Shown: positions 16,460 through 27,422 of the stretch, in pieces
How positions within the stretch are numbered: position 1 is the stretch's first letter
How the letters are laid out: each line of letters opens with the position of its first letter
Source of the DNA: JADGGM01 sp025449955
Lineage (GTDB): Bacteria > Gemmatimonadota > Gemmatimonadetes > Gemmatimonadales > Gemmatimonadaceae
DNA: 64,000 nt
Assembly: GCA_036554285.1 (NCBI GenBank)
Contig: DATBNO010000076.1
Coordinates: 3,777 to 67,776 of the forward strand
Reading direction: 5' to 3'
Notes under the pieces: model-generated
What the model saw: only the letters and a program-made list of their open reading frames with translations
What the model was told of the DNA's origin: nothing
The model's database searches: none
Program-made: the position numbers and the translations under genes

Positions 16460-17131
16460 TCACACGTTGACGACGACAGGTTTCTCTTCTCCTCTAAACG
16501 GCATGCCTAACTCACGAAGCAGGGCCAGCGCCTGATCATCCTTCGGCGTGCTGGTGACGAACGTCAGATCGAGGCCGTGGACCTGGTCGACCTGGTCGTA
16601 GTTGATCTCCGGGAAGATCACCTGCTCCTTGAGGCCTAACGAATAGTTGCCGCGTCCATCGAACGACCGCGTGCCGAGGCCGCGGAAGTCGCGAATGCGC
16701 GGGATCGCGACCGCGATGAAGCGATCGAGGAACTCCCACATCCGCGCGCCGCGCAAGGTGACGCTGGCGCCGATCTCCTGGCCCTGGCGCAGTCCGAAAT
16801 TCGAGATCGACTTCTTGGCCCGCGTGCGCACCGGCCGCTGGCCGCAGATGAGCTCGAGCTCCTGCACCACGCCGTCGAGCATCTTGGGCTGCTTGATCGC
16901 CTCGCCGACGCCGCAATTGATCACGATCTTGGTGAGCTTCGGGATCTGATGCGCATTCGTTAGGCCGAACTGCTGTCTGAGCTTGCCGCGCACGGTCTTC
17001 TCGTAGTAGCCCTTGAGCCGCGGCGCGGGGACCGGCGTGCCGACGCCCGCGTGCGGCTTGGCCGCCGCGCTCTGGCCTTGGCCCCCGCCGCCCTTCTTCT
17101 TCTTGCCTTCTTTCTTCTCTTTGGTCGCCAT
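16460..17131 (-). CDS. rplE: Large ribosomal subunit protein uL5 with Lys/Gly-rich N-terminal extension
   Basis: 223 residues against the usual 180. The L5 fold starts near residue 39 (LKGYYEKTVRGKLRQQFG) and includes KIVINCGVGEA and the conserved RTRAKKSISNFGLR. Residues 1-38 are Lys/Gly/Gln-rich (ATKEKKEGKKKKGGGG) and probably disordered. L5 binds 5S rRNA and contacts the P-site tRNA. The extension adds to a pattern seen in S5, L24, L4 and S19 here. Confidence 0.95.
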   Translation of the reverse strand: MATKEKKEGKKKKGGGGQGQSAAAKPHAGVGTPVPAPRLKGYYEKTVRGKLRQQFGLTNAHQIPKLTKIVINCGVGEAIKQPKMLDGVVQELELICGQRPVRTRAKKSISNFGLRQGQEIGASVTLRGARMWEFLDRFIAVAIPRIRDFRGLGTRSFDGRGNYSLGLKEQVIFPEINYDQVDQVHGLDLTFVTSTPKDDQALALLRELGMPFRGEEKPVVVNV

Positions 17132-17148
17132 CGTCGGATTCCTCGAGG

Positions 17149-17565
17149 TCAGCGCTTGCGTGAGACCACGCGCGGAATGGCATCGCCACTCTTCGCGCTG
17201 ACGCGTTCCTTCGTCCCATCATCATCGACCCGCGCGCGCACGCGCGTGGGCGTTCCACCCTTGGGGTCGAGCAGCATCACGTTCGAGTGATGAATGGCCG
17301 CCGGGAAGTCGATGATCCCGCTCTGCTCTTCCGCCGTCCGTGCCTTGCGGTGGCGCTTCACGATGTTGACGCCATCGACCACGACGCGGCCGGTCTTCAG
17401 GTTGACGCGCAGGATCTTGCCTTCCTTGCCTTTGTCGTCGCCGCGCAGCACGCGCACCATGTCGCCTTTCCCGACGGGCAGCGGCGTGCGCTCGGCGTTT
17501 TTCGCATGGCGGGCGCGTTGGCGCGCGGTGGCGCGCTTGGTGGCCCGGTATCTCAGTATCCGCAT
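17149..17565 (-). CDS. rplX: Large ribosomal subunit protein uL24
   Basis: 138 residues; the KOW-bearing core starts near residue 32 (VGKGDMVRVLRGDDKGKEGKILRV). The first 30 residues are a basic extension (RATKRATARQRARHAK). L24 initiates 50S assembly. The ATG at 17565 lies one base from the rplN stop; no nearer start precedes the core, so the extension looks genuine. Confidence 0.95.
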   Translation of the reverse strand: MRILRYRATKRATARQRARHAKNAERTPLPVGKGDMVRVLRGDDKGKEGKILRVNLKTGRVVVDGVNIVKRHRKARTAEEQSGIIDFPAAIHHSNVMLLDPKGGTPTRVRARVDDDGTKERVSAKSGDAIPRVVSRKR

Positions 17566-17566
17566 A

Positions 17567-17935
17567 TCAGAGCACCTCCGGCGCCAGCGACACGATCTTC
17601 ATGAACCGTTTTTCGCGCAGCTCGCGCGCGACGGGTCCGAAGATGCGGGTCGCGCGGGGCTCGCCGGCCTCGTTGATGATCACCACGGCATTTTCGTCGA
17701 AGCGGATGTAGCTGCCGTCCTTGCGGCGCGTTTCCTTGACCGTGCGCACGACGACGGCGCGCGCCACTTCCGACTTCTTGACCGTTCCGTTGGGCAGCGC
17801 GTCCTTCACGGCCACGATCACCGTATCGCCGAGTCCGGCGTAGCGCCGCTTGGTGCCGCCGAGGACGCGGATCACGAGGGCGCGTTTGGCGCCCGAGTTG
17901 TCCGCGACCTTGACGATGGATTCCTGCTGGATCAT
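17567..17935 (-). CDS. rplN: Large ribosomal subunit protein uL14
   Basis: 122 residues, invariant length. It starts MIQQESIVKVADNSGAKRALVIRVLGG and ends in IVSLAPEVL. Part of the 50S subunit interface. Thirteen bases from rpsQ. Confidence 0.97.
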   Translation of the reverse strand: MIQQESIVKVADNSGAKRALVIRVLGGTKRRYAGLGDTVIVAVKDALPNGTVKKSEVARAVVVRTVKETRRKDGSYIRFDENAVVIINEAGEPRATRIFGPVARELREKRFMKIVSLAPEVL

Positions 17936-17948
17936 GGCCGGTTCTCCG

Positions 17949-18233
17949 TTAGCGCGCGCGTTCGACGATCTCGACCACGCGCCACCGCTTGTCCTTCGAC
18001 AGCGGCCGGGTCTCCATGATGCGCACGCGATCCCCGACCTTGGCCGAGTTGTCTTCGCTGTGCGCTTTGAGACGCGTGGTGCGCGTCACCATTTTCCCGT
18101 ACAACGGGTGCGGGAAGCGACGTTCGATCGCCACCACCACCGTTTTCTGCATCTTGTCGCTCACCACCATGCCAATCCGTGTCTTGCGCGCGCCGCGCGC
18201 CGCCTGGTGGTCCGTTCTCACGATGTCGGCCAT
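17949..18233 (-). CDS. rpsQ: Small ribosomal subunit protein uS17
   Basis: 94 residues; the OB-fold core includes RKTRIGMVVSDKMQKTVVVAIER and ends GDRVRIMETRPLSKDKRWRVVEI. A 12-residue N-terminal lead precedes it. Binds 16S rRNA early in assembly. Two octamer-type sites lie in the 21-base gap to rpmC. Confidence 0.96.
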   Translation of the reverse strand: MADIVRTDHQAARGARKTRIGMVVSDKMQKTVVVAIERRFPHPLYGKMVTRTTRLKAHSEDNSAKVGDRVRIMETRPLSKDKRWRVVEIVERAR

Positions 18234-18254
18234 GTATCCTCTCGCCTAACCCGC

Positions 18255-18479
18255 CTAACGAGCCGAGCGCGTGGCGGCCGGCGCGGGTTGCGCCAGCTGC
18301 CGCTCACGAAGAATTGTCTTCATGCGCGCGATTTCCTTGCGGATCACGCGAAACCTGAGCGGATCCTCGAGTGCTTCGGTGGCGCTCCGAAAGCGCAGCC
18401 GGAATTGCTCCTCTTCCATTTCCGCCACGCGGCTCCGGACCTCGTCGTCCGACAGCTCGCGAATCTCCTCAGCTCGCAT
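18255..18479 (-). CDS. rpmC: Large ribosomal subunit protein uL29
   Basis: 74 residues, a helical hairpin: MRAEEIRELSDDEVRSRVAEMEEEQ, ending in an Ala/Arg-rich tail. It surrounds the exit-tunnel opening with L23. It overlaps rplP by 11 bases. The last two codons CGT TAG and the following GC make a perfect octamer CGTTAGGC, so the stop codon is part of that motif. Confidence 0.95.
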   Translation of the reverse strand: MRAEEIRELSDDEVRSRVAEMEEEQFRLRFRSATEALEDPLRFRVIRKEIARMKTILRERQLAQPAPAATRSAR

Positions 18480-18897
18480 CGGTGTGCGCCTCCTCGCGAA
18501 CCACGAACTTCGACTTGACGCCCAACTTCGCCGCCGCGAGCGCCATCGCCTTCTCGCCCGTCTTCCGGTCGACGCCTTCGAGCTCGAACATCACCCGGCC
18601 CGGCTTGACCACGGCCACCCATCCCTCGGGCGAGCCTTTGCCTTTACCCATGCGGGTCTCGGCCGGCTTCTTCGTGATCGGCTTGTCCGGGAAAATCCGG
18701 ATCCACACTTTGCCGCCGCGCTTGATGTGGCGCGTGAGCGCCACGCGGGCCGCTTCGATCTGCCGGTTGGTCACCCAGCCCGGCTCCAGTGCCTGCAATC
18801 CGTAGTGGCCGAACGCCACCGTGGACCCGCGCTTCGCGAGACCGCGGGTGCGGCCTTTGAACATCTTCCGGAACTTGACGCGCTTGGGACTCAGCAT
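18469..18897 (-). CDS. rplP: Large ribosomal subunit protein uL16
   Basis: 142 residues, typical length, with LSPKRVKFRKMFKGRTRGLAKRGSTVAFG at the start and RMGKGKGSPEGWVAVVKPG in the middle. It organises the A-site region of 23S rRNA. The 3' end overlaps rpmC by 11 bases, implying translational coupling. Confidence 0.97.
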   Translation of the reverse strand: MLSPKRVKFRKMFKGRTRGLAKRGSTVAFGHYGLQALEPGWVTNRQIEAARVALTRHIKRGGKVWIRIFPDKPITKKPAETRMGKGKGSPEGWVAVVKPGRVMFELEGVDRKTGEKAMALAAAKLGVKSKFVVREEAHTDAS

Positions 18898-18915
18898 CGC
18901 TCGCTCTCCTTCGCC

Positions 18916-19578
18916 TTACGAGCCGGTGGAGTAGGTGCTTCCGCGACGGGCGCCCTTTGGCTCCTCGCCGTGGAAGATCCACACTTTGACGCCGATCGTT
19001 CCGAACGTCGTCTTGGCCGTCGACGTCGCGTAATCGATCTTGGCGCGGAGGGTGTGCAAGGGCACGCGTCCCTCGTGATAGCCTTCCACGCGCGCGATTT
19101 CCGCTCCGCCTAACCGGCCGCCGCACTTGATCTTGATGCCCTGCGCGCCCATGCGCATCGCGCTCTGCACCGCGCGCTTCATGGCGCGCCGGAACGAGAT
19201 GCGCTGCGCCAGCTGGTGCGCGATCTGATCGGCCACGAGCTGCGAATCGAGCTCGGGACGCTTGATCTCTTCGACGTTGATGCCGACTTCCTTGCCGGTG
19301 AGCTGCGCCAGCTCATCGCGCAGCTTGTCGACTTCGGCGCCCTTCTTTCCGATCACGACGCCGGGCCGGCCCGTGTGCACCGTCACCACCACTTTCCCCG
19401 GCTTGCGGTCGATGGTGATCATCGAAATCGCCGCGTGGCCTAACCGGGCCTTGAGATACTTGCGCAGCAGCTCGTCTTCCTTGAGGAGCGCCGGGAAGTT
19501 CCGGTCCGCATACCACCGCGAGCGGTGGTCGTGCGTGATCCCCAGGCGAAACCCGATCGGATTGACCTTCTGTCCCAT
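18916..19578 (-). CDS. rpsC: Small ribosomal subunit protein uS3
   Basis: 220 residues with the type II KH domain (VTVHTGRPGVVIGKKGAEVDKLR) and the C-terminal motif VPLHTLRAKIDYATSTAKTTFGTIGVKVWIF. It guides mRNA entry on the 30S subunit. The ATG overlaps the rplV stop by one base (TAATG). Confidence 0.97.
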   Translation of the reverse strand: MGQKVNPIGFRLGITHDHRSRWYADRNFPALLKEDELLRKYLKARLGHAAISMITIDRKPGKVVVTVHTGRPGVVIGKKGAEVDKLRDELAQLTGKEVGINVEEIKRPELDSQLVADQIAHQLAQRISFRRAMKRAVQSAMRMGAQGIKIKCGGRLGGAEIARVEGYHEGRVPLHTLRAKIDYATSTAKTTFGTIGVKVWIFHGEEPKGARRGSTYSTGS

Positions 19579-19937
19579 TAGCGTGCGTCCTCGTCCGATA
19601 CCACGATCTCTACGTGGCTCGTACGCTTGAGAATCGGCGTGCCTCGTCCCTGCGCGGCCGGCATGAACCGTTTGAGCTTGGGCCCCTCGTTGATCACCGC
19701 GTGCTGCACCACCAGCCGGTCGGTATCGAGCGACTCGTTGTGCTCGCGCGCGTGTTGCTCCGCGTTCGCGATGGCCGACTTGAGCACCTTCTCGATCTGC
19801 TTCGCGGCGTGTTTCTTCGAGAACGTGAGCAGCGCCAATGCGTCGTTCACGTTCTTCCCGCGGATCTGATCGATCACCAGCCGCATCTTGTAGGGCGACT
19901 GGCGGGTGGTGCGCTGAATGGCTCGTACGCGCGCCAT
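19578..19937 (-). CDS. rplV: Large ribosomal subunit protein uL22
   Basis: 119 residues: RAIQRTTRQSPYKMRLVIDQIRGKNV, the extended tunnel-lining hairpin region LKRFMPAAQGRGTPILKRTSH, and a short acidic end. ATG 19937 was chosen because the longer frame overlaps rpsS. Two bases separate it from the rpsS stop. Confidence 0.96.
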   Translation of the reverse strand: MARVRAIQRTTRQSPYKMRLVIDQIRGKNVNDALALLTFSKKHAAKQIEKVLKSAIANAEQHAREHNESLDTDRLVVQHAVINEGPKLKRFMPAAQGRGTPILKRTSHVEIVVSDEDAR

Positions 19938-19939
19938 CG

Positions 19940-20305
19940 TTACCTCCCTCCTCGCGGCGCGCCCGATCCGCCGGACGGTGCCGCCGCCGGCGCGCTGCCC
20001 GCTGCCGGCGCCGCGCCCGTGGGCGACGCCTTCTTGTCGGCCGCCTTCACGCCCGAATGTCCGCGGAACAACCGCGTCGGCGCGAACTCGCCTAACTTGT
20101 GCCCGACCATGTTCTCGGTCACGTACACGGGAATGAACTTGTTCCCGTTGTGCACCGCGAACGTGTGCCCAACGAAGTCCGGCGTCACGGTGCTCGCGCG
20201 CGACCACGTTTTGACCACGCGCTTCTCGCTCCGCTGATTCATCCCGCGCACTTTCTTCATCAGCGCGGGTTGAACGAAAGGACCTTTTTTGACTGAACGT
20301 CCCAT
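19940..20305 (-). CDS. rpsS: Small ribosomal subunit protein uS19 with Ala/Pro/Gly C-terminal tail
   Basis: 121 residues. The S19 body is normal (GRSVKKGPFVQPALMKKV to FAPTRLFRGHSGVK, about 1-90). Residues 92-121 are an added tail of Ala, Pro, Gly and Ser ending GAPRGGR. S19 sits in the 30S head near the decoding side. An unusual 201-base gap with hairpin elements separates it from rplB. Confidence 0.95.
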   Translation of the reverse strand: MGRSVKKGPFVQPALMKKVRGMNQRSEKRVVKTWSRASTVTPDFVGHTFAVHNGNKFIPVYVTENMVGHKLGEFAPTRLFRGHSGVKAADKKASPTGAAPAAGSAPAAAPSGGSGAPRGGR

Positions 20306-20506
20306 TCTAGGCTCGCTGTTGGCAGGGAAGCGCGCGCTGACGCGCGCTTAGGGAAACGCTGCGCTCGGGGACCCGGCGGCTTACGCCGCCTCGGGGAAAT
20401 GGGCGCGTAGCAGGATATCCCGCCCCGTTCCCTTCGAGCGGCGCACGCCGCTCGCTCCCGAAGCGAAGCGCTTCCCCAAGTACGCGCTCGCGCACGCTTC
20501 CCTGTT
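20306..20506 (-). repeat. GGGAA/hairpin composite element inside the S10 operon (rplB-rpsS gap)
   Basis: A 201-base gap that is normally only a few bases. On the plus strand the left part carries GGGAA-type spacers (near 20325, 20351, 20368, 20393) and the right part TTCCC-type spacers (near 20428, 20455, 20473, 20498). Between them lie GC-rich hairpins of unrelated sequence: GCGCGCGC/GCGCGCGC with loop TGA (20330-20348), GGCGGC-TTAC-GCCGCC (20375-20390) and GAGCGGC-GCAC-GCCGCTC (20435-20452). Spacers are constant and stems vary. No gene is visible. Confidence 0.75.
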
Positions 20507-21337
20507 TCATTGTGTGGCTTTGCCGCGCTTCCGGCCGCGGACGATCAACCGCTGCGACGACTTCTTCTTGTTGCGCGTCTTCACGCCTTCCTTCTTGCCC
20601 CACGGGCTCACGACGTTCCGGCCGCCGCGTGTGCGGCCGCCGTGCGGGTGATCCACCGGGTTCATCACTTCGCCGCGCACCTTGGGCCGGCGACCGCGCC
20701 ACCGCGTCGAACCCGCTTTGCCCCACGATTGCAGCTCGTGCTCGGCGTTGCCGACTTCGCCGATCGTCGCCAGGCAGTTGCCGTGCACCAGGCGCACCTC
20801 GGACGACCCCAGACGCAGCGTGACGTAGTCGCCTTCCTTCGCCACCACCTGCGCCGACATGCCGGCCGAGCGCGCCATCTGGCCGCCCTTGCCGATCTTG
20901 AGCTCGATGTTGTGCACCGCCGTGCCTAACGGGACTTCCTTGAGCGGCAGCGCGTTGCCTAACCGAATGTCCGAGCCGGGGCCGGACACGATCGTGTCGC
21001 CCACCGCCAGGCCCTTGGGGTGCAGCACGTAGCGCTTCTCGCCGTCGGCGTATTCCACCAGCGCGATGCGCGCCGAGCGGTTGGGATCGTACTCGATCTC
21101 GCGCACCGTGGCCGCCACACCGAACTTGTCGCGGCGGAAATCGATGATCCGGTACTTCCGCTTGTGGCCGCCGCCGCGACGGCGCATCGAGATGTGCCCG
21201 TGGTTGTCGCGGCCGCCCGACTTCTTGAGCGGCTCGGTCAACGACTTCTCGGGCTCGGTGCGCGTGATCTCGCTGAAGTCGGACACCGAGCGGAAGCGCG
21301 TCCCCTTCGTGATCGGCCGGAATTGTCGAATGCCCAT
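20507..21337 (-). CDS. rplB: Large ribosomal subunit protein uL2
   Basis: 276 residues, standard. It shows GIRQFRPITKGTRFRSVSDF, the conserved PVDHPHGGRTRGGRNVVSPWGKK (peptidyl-transferase-proximal loop, His conserved) and a basic C-terminus. Essential for subunit association and peptide-bond formation. Five bases from rplW upstream. Confidence 0.97.
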   Translation of the reverse strand: MGIRQFRPITKGTRFRSVSDFSEITRTEPEKSLTEPLKKSGGRDNHGHISMRRRGGGHKRKYRIIDFRRDKFGVAATVREIEYDPNRSARIALVEYADGEKRYVLHPKGLAVGDTIVSGPGSDIRLGNALPLKEVPLGTAVHNIELKIGKGGQMARSAGMSAQVVAKEGDYVTLRLGSSEVRLVHGNCLATIGEVGNAEHELQSWGKAGSTRWRGRRPKVRGEVMNPVDHPHGGRTRGGRNVVSPWGKKEGVKTRNKKKSSQRLIVRGRKRGKATQ

Positions 21338-21342
21338 GTCGG

Positions 21343-21633
21343 TCAGCCCTCGAAGATCTGCTCGATCGCCTCGCCCTCACGGAGCGTCACGATCGCTTTC
21401 TTCCAATGATTGCGACGGCCGACCGACTTGCCGACCCGACGCGTCTTCCCGCGCTGATTGGACGTCCACACGCCGGTGACGTGGACGCCGAACAGCGATT
21501 CCACCGCGTGCCTAACGAGCGCCTTGGTGGCCTCGGGGTGGACCTGGAACGTGTATTCGCCGCGCGCCTGGAACGCCGCCGAGCTCTTCTCGGTGACGAC
21601 CGGCCGGACGATGATCTCATGCAGCGTCGGCAT
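21343..21633 (-). CDS. rplW: Large ribosomal subunit protein uL23
   Basis: 96 residues: LHEIIVRPVVTEKSSAAFQARGEYTFQV, then VTGVWTSNQRGKTRRVGKSVGRR. It forms the docking site for trigger factor and SRP at the tunnel exit. Three bases from rplD. Confidence 0.96.
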   Translation of the reverse strand: MPTLHEIIVRPVVTEKSSAAFQARGEYTFQVHPEATKALVRHAVESLFGVHVTGVWTSNQRGKTRRVGKSVGRRNHWKKAIVTLREGEAIEQIFEG

Positions 21634-21636
21634 CGC

Positions 21637-22497
21637 TCACTTCCCCCGCTTCTTCGGCTTGCCGCTCGTCTTCTTCGCGGCCTTTTTCTTGGGCGCCGAC
21701 TTGGCGCGCGCCGTGGTCGCCTTCTTTTTCGCATGGGCCGGCGCCGCGCCGCGCTTGGCCGCGGTTCTCTTGGTCGCCGCCTTCCGCGCCGTCTTCTTCG
21801 CCTTGGCCGGCTTCGCCGCGCGCTCGCGCTTGACTCGGGGCCCCGGCTCCGTGTCCGCCACCGGCGCCAGCTCGTGTCCGATCGCCGCGCCCTCGACCAG
21901 CACCGCGTCCGACCACAACACGTGATACGCCGAGACGTCCGCGTAGGGCATCACGTGCACCGCGGGCAGGTTGCGTCCCGAGAGGTACACGTGCTCGTTG
22001 ACGCCGTTCGTCAAGATGAGCACCTTGCGGCCCTCCAGGCCTAACCGGGCGACCAACGCCGCGAGCCGCGACGTTTTCGGCGCGTCGTACGCGAAGCGGT
22101 CGATCACCATCACCGCGCCCTCGCGCGCCCGCGCGTTGAACGCGCTCTTCCGCGCCAGCGCCCGCACCTGCCGCGGCACGAACTGCGCGTAACTGCGCGG
22201 GCTCGGGCCGAACACCGTACCGCCGCCAACCCAATGCGGCGCGCGGATCGATCCCTGGCGCGCGCGGCCGGTGCCCTTCTGCCGCCACGGCTTCTGATTG
22301 CCGCCGACGACGAACCCGCGCGTCTTGGTGGCCGCGTTGCCTTGCCGCTGATTCGCCAGGTACGCCTTCACCGCCTGGTGCATCACCGGCATGTTGATCG
22401 TGCCATCGAACAGCGACTCCGGCAGCGCCACGTGCTCGCGCGCCGTCCCGTTCGCCGTGTATGCGGCCGCTTCGAATGTCTGCGTCGTGTCCGCCAT
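21637..22497 (-). CDS. rplD: Large ribosomal subunit protein uL4 with histone H1-like C-terminal tail
   Basis: 286 residues against the usual 200-210. Residues 1-222 are a normal L4, including GGNQKPWRQKGTGRARQGS and the tunnel loop. Residues about 223-286 are almost only Lys, Ala, Arg, Thr and Pro in AKKTARKAATK-like units, resembling H1/HU-tail sequences. The tail is in frame, ends in a proper stop three bases before rplW, and keeps the codon usage of the gene. It is expected to be disordered and to bind rRNA or DNA. Confidence 0.94.
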   Translation of the reverse strand: MADTTQTFEAAAYTANGTAREHVALPESLFDGTINMPVMHQAVKAYLANQRQGNAATKTRGFVVGGNQKPWRQKGTGRARQGSIRAPHWVGGGTVFGPSPRSYAQFVPRQVRALARKSAFNARAREGAVMVIDRFAYDAPKTSRLAALVARLGLEGRKVLILTNGVNEHVYLSGRNLPAVHVMPYADVSAYHVLWSDAVLVEGAAIGHELAPVADTEPGPRVKRERAAKPAKAKKTARKAATKRTAAKRGAAPAHAKKKATTARAKSAPKKKAAKKTSGKPKKRGK

Positions 22498-22500
22498 GGA

Positions 22501-23190
22501 TCAGCCCTGCTTGCGCACCAGCACGATCCCGTTCCGGGGACCGGCCACCGCGCCGCGTACGTAGATGAGATTGCGCTCGGCGTCGATTTTCTCCACGCGC
22601 AAATCGGTTTGCGTGTGGCGCTCCGCGCCGTAGTGCCCCGGCATCTTCTTGCCCTTGATCACGCGCGACGGATCGGTGCCCGGTCCGATCGAGCCCGGCC
22701 GACGGTGCTTCGTGTTGCCGTGCGTATTCGGACCGCCGCCGAAGCCGTGCCGTTTCACGACGCCCTGGAAGCCGCGTCCTTTCGTCGTCCCGGTCACTTT
22801 CACGCGGTCGCCCGGCGTGAAGATGTCGACCTTGATCACATCGCCTAACGCAAAGGTCGGGATCTCCTGCGTCTTGGCGCTGCCCGGCCCATCATCGAGG
22901 CGGAACGAGCGCAGCACGCGCGGCGCGGTGTCGAGCCCGGCGCGCGCGGCATGGCCGAGCGCGGCCTTGTTCGCCCGGCGGCCGCGCGGCGTGCGCTCCT
23001 TGGCCTTGGACACGCGCGCCACACGCTGCTTGCCCCAGCCGAGCTGCACCGACGCATAGCCGGCCGCCGCCTTGTCGACCACGTGGACGACAGGATTCGG
23101 CTCCGCTTCGATCACGGTGCACGGTATCTGTTGTCCCGCCTCGTTGAAGATCTGGGTCATGCCCAGCTTCTTGCCGATGATTCCGATCAT
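22501..23190 (-). CDS. rplC: Large ribosomal subunit protein uL3
   Basis: 229 residues: MIGIIGKKLGMTQIFNEAG, then the conserved GTTKGRGFQGVVKRHGFGGG and RRPGSIGPGTDPSRVIKGKKMPGHYG. It organises the peptidyl-transferase centre. A 57-base gap holding two octamer-type sites separates it from rpsJ. Confidence 0.97.
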   Translation of the reverse strand: MIGIIGKKLGMTQIFNEAGQQIPCTVIEAEPNPVVHVVDKAAAGYASVQLGWGKQRVARVSKAKERTPRGRRANKAALGHAARAGLDTAPRVLRSFRLDDGPGSAKTQEIPTFALGDVIKVDIFTPGDRVKVTGTTKGRGFQGVVKRHGFGGGPNTHGNTKHRRPGSIGPGTDPSRVIKGKKMPGHYGAERHTQTDLRVEKIDAERNLIYVRGAVAGPRNGIVLVRKQG

Positions 23191-23247
23191 GGCTTCCGCG
23201 TTCCCGAGTGTATGCCTAACCCTACGCCTAACGCCAGCGCAGGCTCG

Positions 23248-23556
23248 CTATTCGACCTTGATTTCGACGTCCACGCCCGCCGGCAGATCCAGCTTGGTGA
23301 GCGCATCCACCGTCTGCGCGCGCGAATCGAGGATGTCGATCACGCGCTTGTGCGTCTTGAGCTCGAACTGCTCCCGCGACTTCTTGTCGACGTGCGGCGA
23401 CCGCAACACGGTCCAGCGCTGCGTCTTGGTCGGGAGCGGAATCGGCCCCGACACCTGCGCGCCGGTTTTCTCCGCCGTGCGCACGATGTCCGCCGCCGCC
23501 TGATCGATCACCGCGTGATCGAATGCCTTGAGACGAATCCGAATTCTACCGGCCAT
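23248..23556 (-). CDS. rpsJ: Small ribosomal subunit protein uS10 (NusE)
   Basis: 102 residues: IRIRLKAFDHAVIDQAAADIVRTAEKTGAQVSGPIPLPT and the family end VDALTKLDLPAGVDVEIKVE. It also acts as NusE, bridging NusG and the ribosome. It is 104 bases downstream of tuf, across a strong GC hairpin element, so expression from the fusA promoter may be modulated there. Confidence 0.97.
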   Translation of the reverse strand: MAGRIRIRLKAFDHAVIDQAAADIVRTAEKTGAQVSGPIPLPTKTQRWTVLRSPHVDKKSREQFELKTHKRVIDILDSRAQTVDALTKLDLPAGVDVEIKVE

Positions 23557-23607
23557 GTGTTGAACCCACGCTCGCAGTGTGACCGCGCGACTATTGCCTA
23601 ACGATTT

Positions 23608-23660
23608 GTCCCCGTTCCCTATTCCCCAAGGGCGGTCGCTCCGCGACCGCCCGCTTCCCG
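23608..23660 (-). repeat. GGGAA element with 9-bp hairpin directly after tuf
   Basis: On the mRNA strand it reads CGGGAAGC, then a perfect 9-bp stem GGGCGGTCG/CGACCGCCC (loop CGGAG), then GGGGAATAGGGAACGGGG. It starts at the tuf stop codon and ends before rpsJ. There is no U-run, so it is not a textbook intrinsic terminator; it could be a processing or attenuation site separating tuf from the S10 operon. Confidence 0.65.
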
Positions 23661-24854
<1,194 letters not shown>

Positions 24855-24896
24855 GGCAGTATTCCCTACGCTCGAAGTGGTTGTCGCCTAACGCTG

Positions 24897-24973
24897 GATA
24901 TCCTTCCCCGTTCCCGCGACCGCCGTTAGGCGGCCGCCCTCCCCGTTCCCGAAGCGCGCGTACGCGCTTCCCT
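24897..24973 (-). repeat. GGGAA element with two hairpins directly after fusA
   Basis: Starts at the fusA stop codon. It holds a perfect 8-bp stem GAAGCGCG/CGCGCTTC (24951-24970) and a second stem CCGCC/GGCGG whose loop is GTTA, so that the octamer CGTTAGGC (24924-24931) sits at the hairpin top. Constant GGGAACGGGG-type spacers lie between and around the stems on the mRNA strand. Member of the family described at 16417, 20306 and 23608. Confidence 0.65.
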
Positions 24974-27070
<2,097 letters not shown>

Positions 27071-27422
27071 GATATCGCTATCGCTGCCTAGGCTCAGTGC
27101 CTGTGAAATCCAGCAAAAAAACGGGTGGACCGGACGCCCCGACGTGGGGCCGGTATCCATCCGCTGCCGCCGGGTGCACTCGCCACTGCTGCGCGTGTGG
27201 GGACCCAATGGCGCGCCGAGTTTCGTTCCACTCGGCGGTTTAGTTGTAGCCTTGAAAACATACCGCGAGACGCAGCGATGTCAACGCCTAAATCGTCTCT
27301 CGAGACACACTTGCTCGAAGTCGGCCGCGAAATTGATCGCGACCGCGCCGGATACTCGACAGGGCTGCTGCGTCGACTCCCCTACTATTATCTCGGACCG
27401 CCTGTCTCGCCGCCGACGACGA
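27071..27422. other. fusA leader and intergenic region
   Basis: No gene is supported. The part near fusA (27071-27250) would be its untranslated leader. It includes CCGACGTGGGGCCGG-type GC-rich stretches but no ribosomal-protein regulatory structure that I can recognise. The fusA promoter lies at 27257-27284. The rest (27290-27422) is upstream of that promoter and downstream of the lipoprotein gene stop. Confidence 0.6.
27257..27284 (-). promoter_or_regulatory. Sigma-70-type promoter for fusA-tuf-S10
   Basis: On the minus strand, a perfect -35 TTGACA (27279-27284) is followed after 16 bases by TATGTT (27257-27262), which keeps four of six -10 consensus positions. Start of transcription would be near 27250, leaving a leader of about 180 bases to the fusA ATG. 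No better match was seen in the gap. Confidence 0.65.

Noticed and set aside
27071..27250. fusA leader considered as a riboswitch
   Set aside because: No recognisable aptamer core or terminator/antiterminator pair could be drawn by eye.
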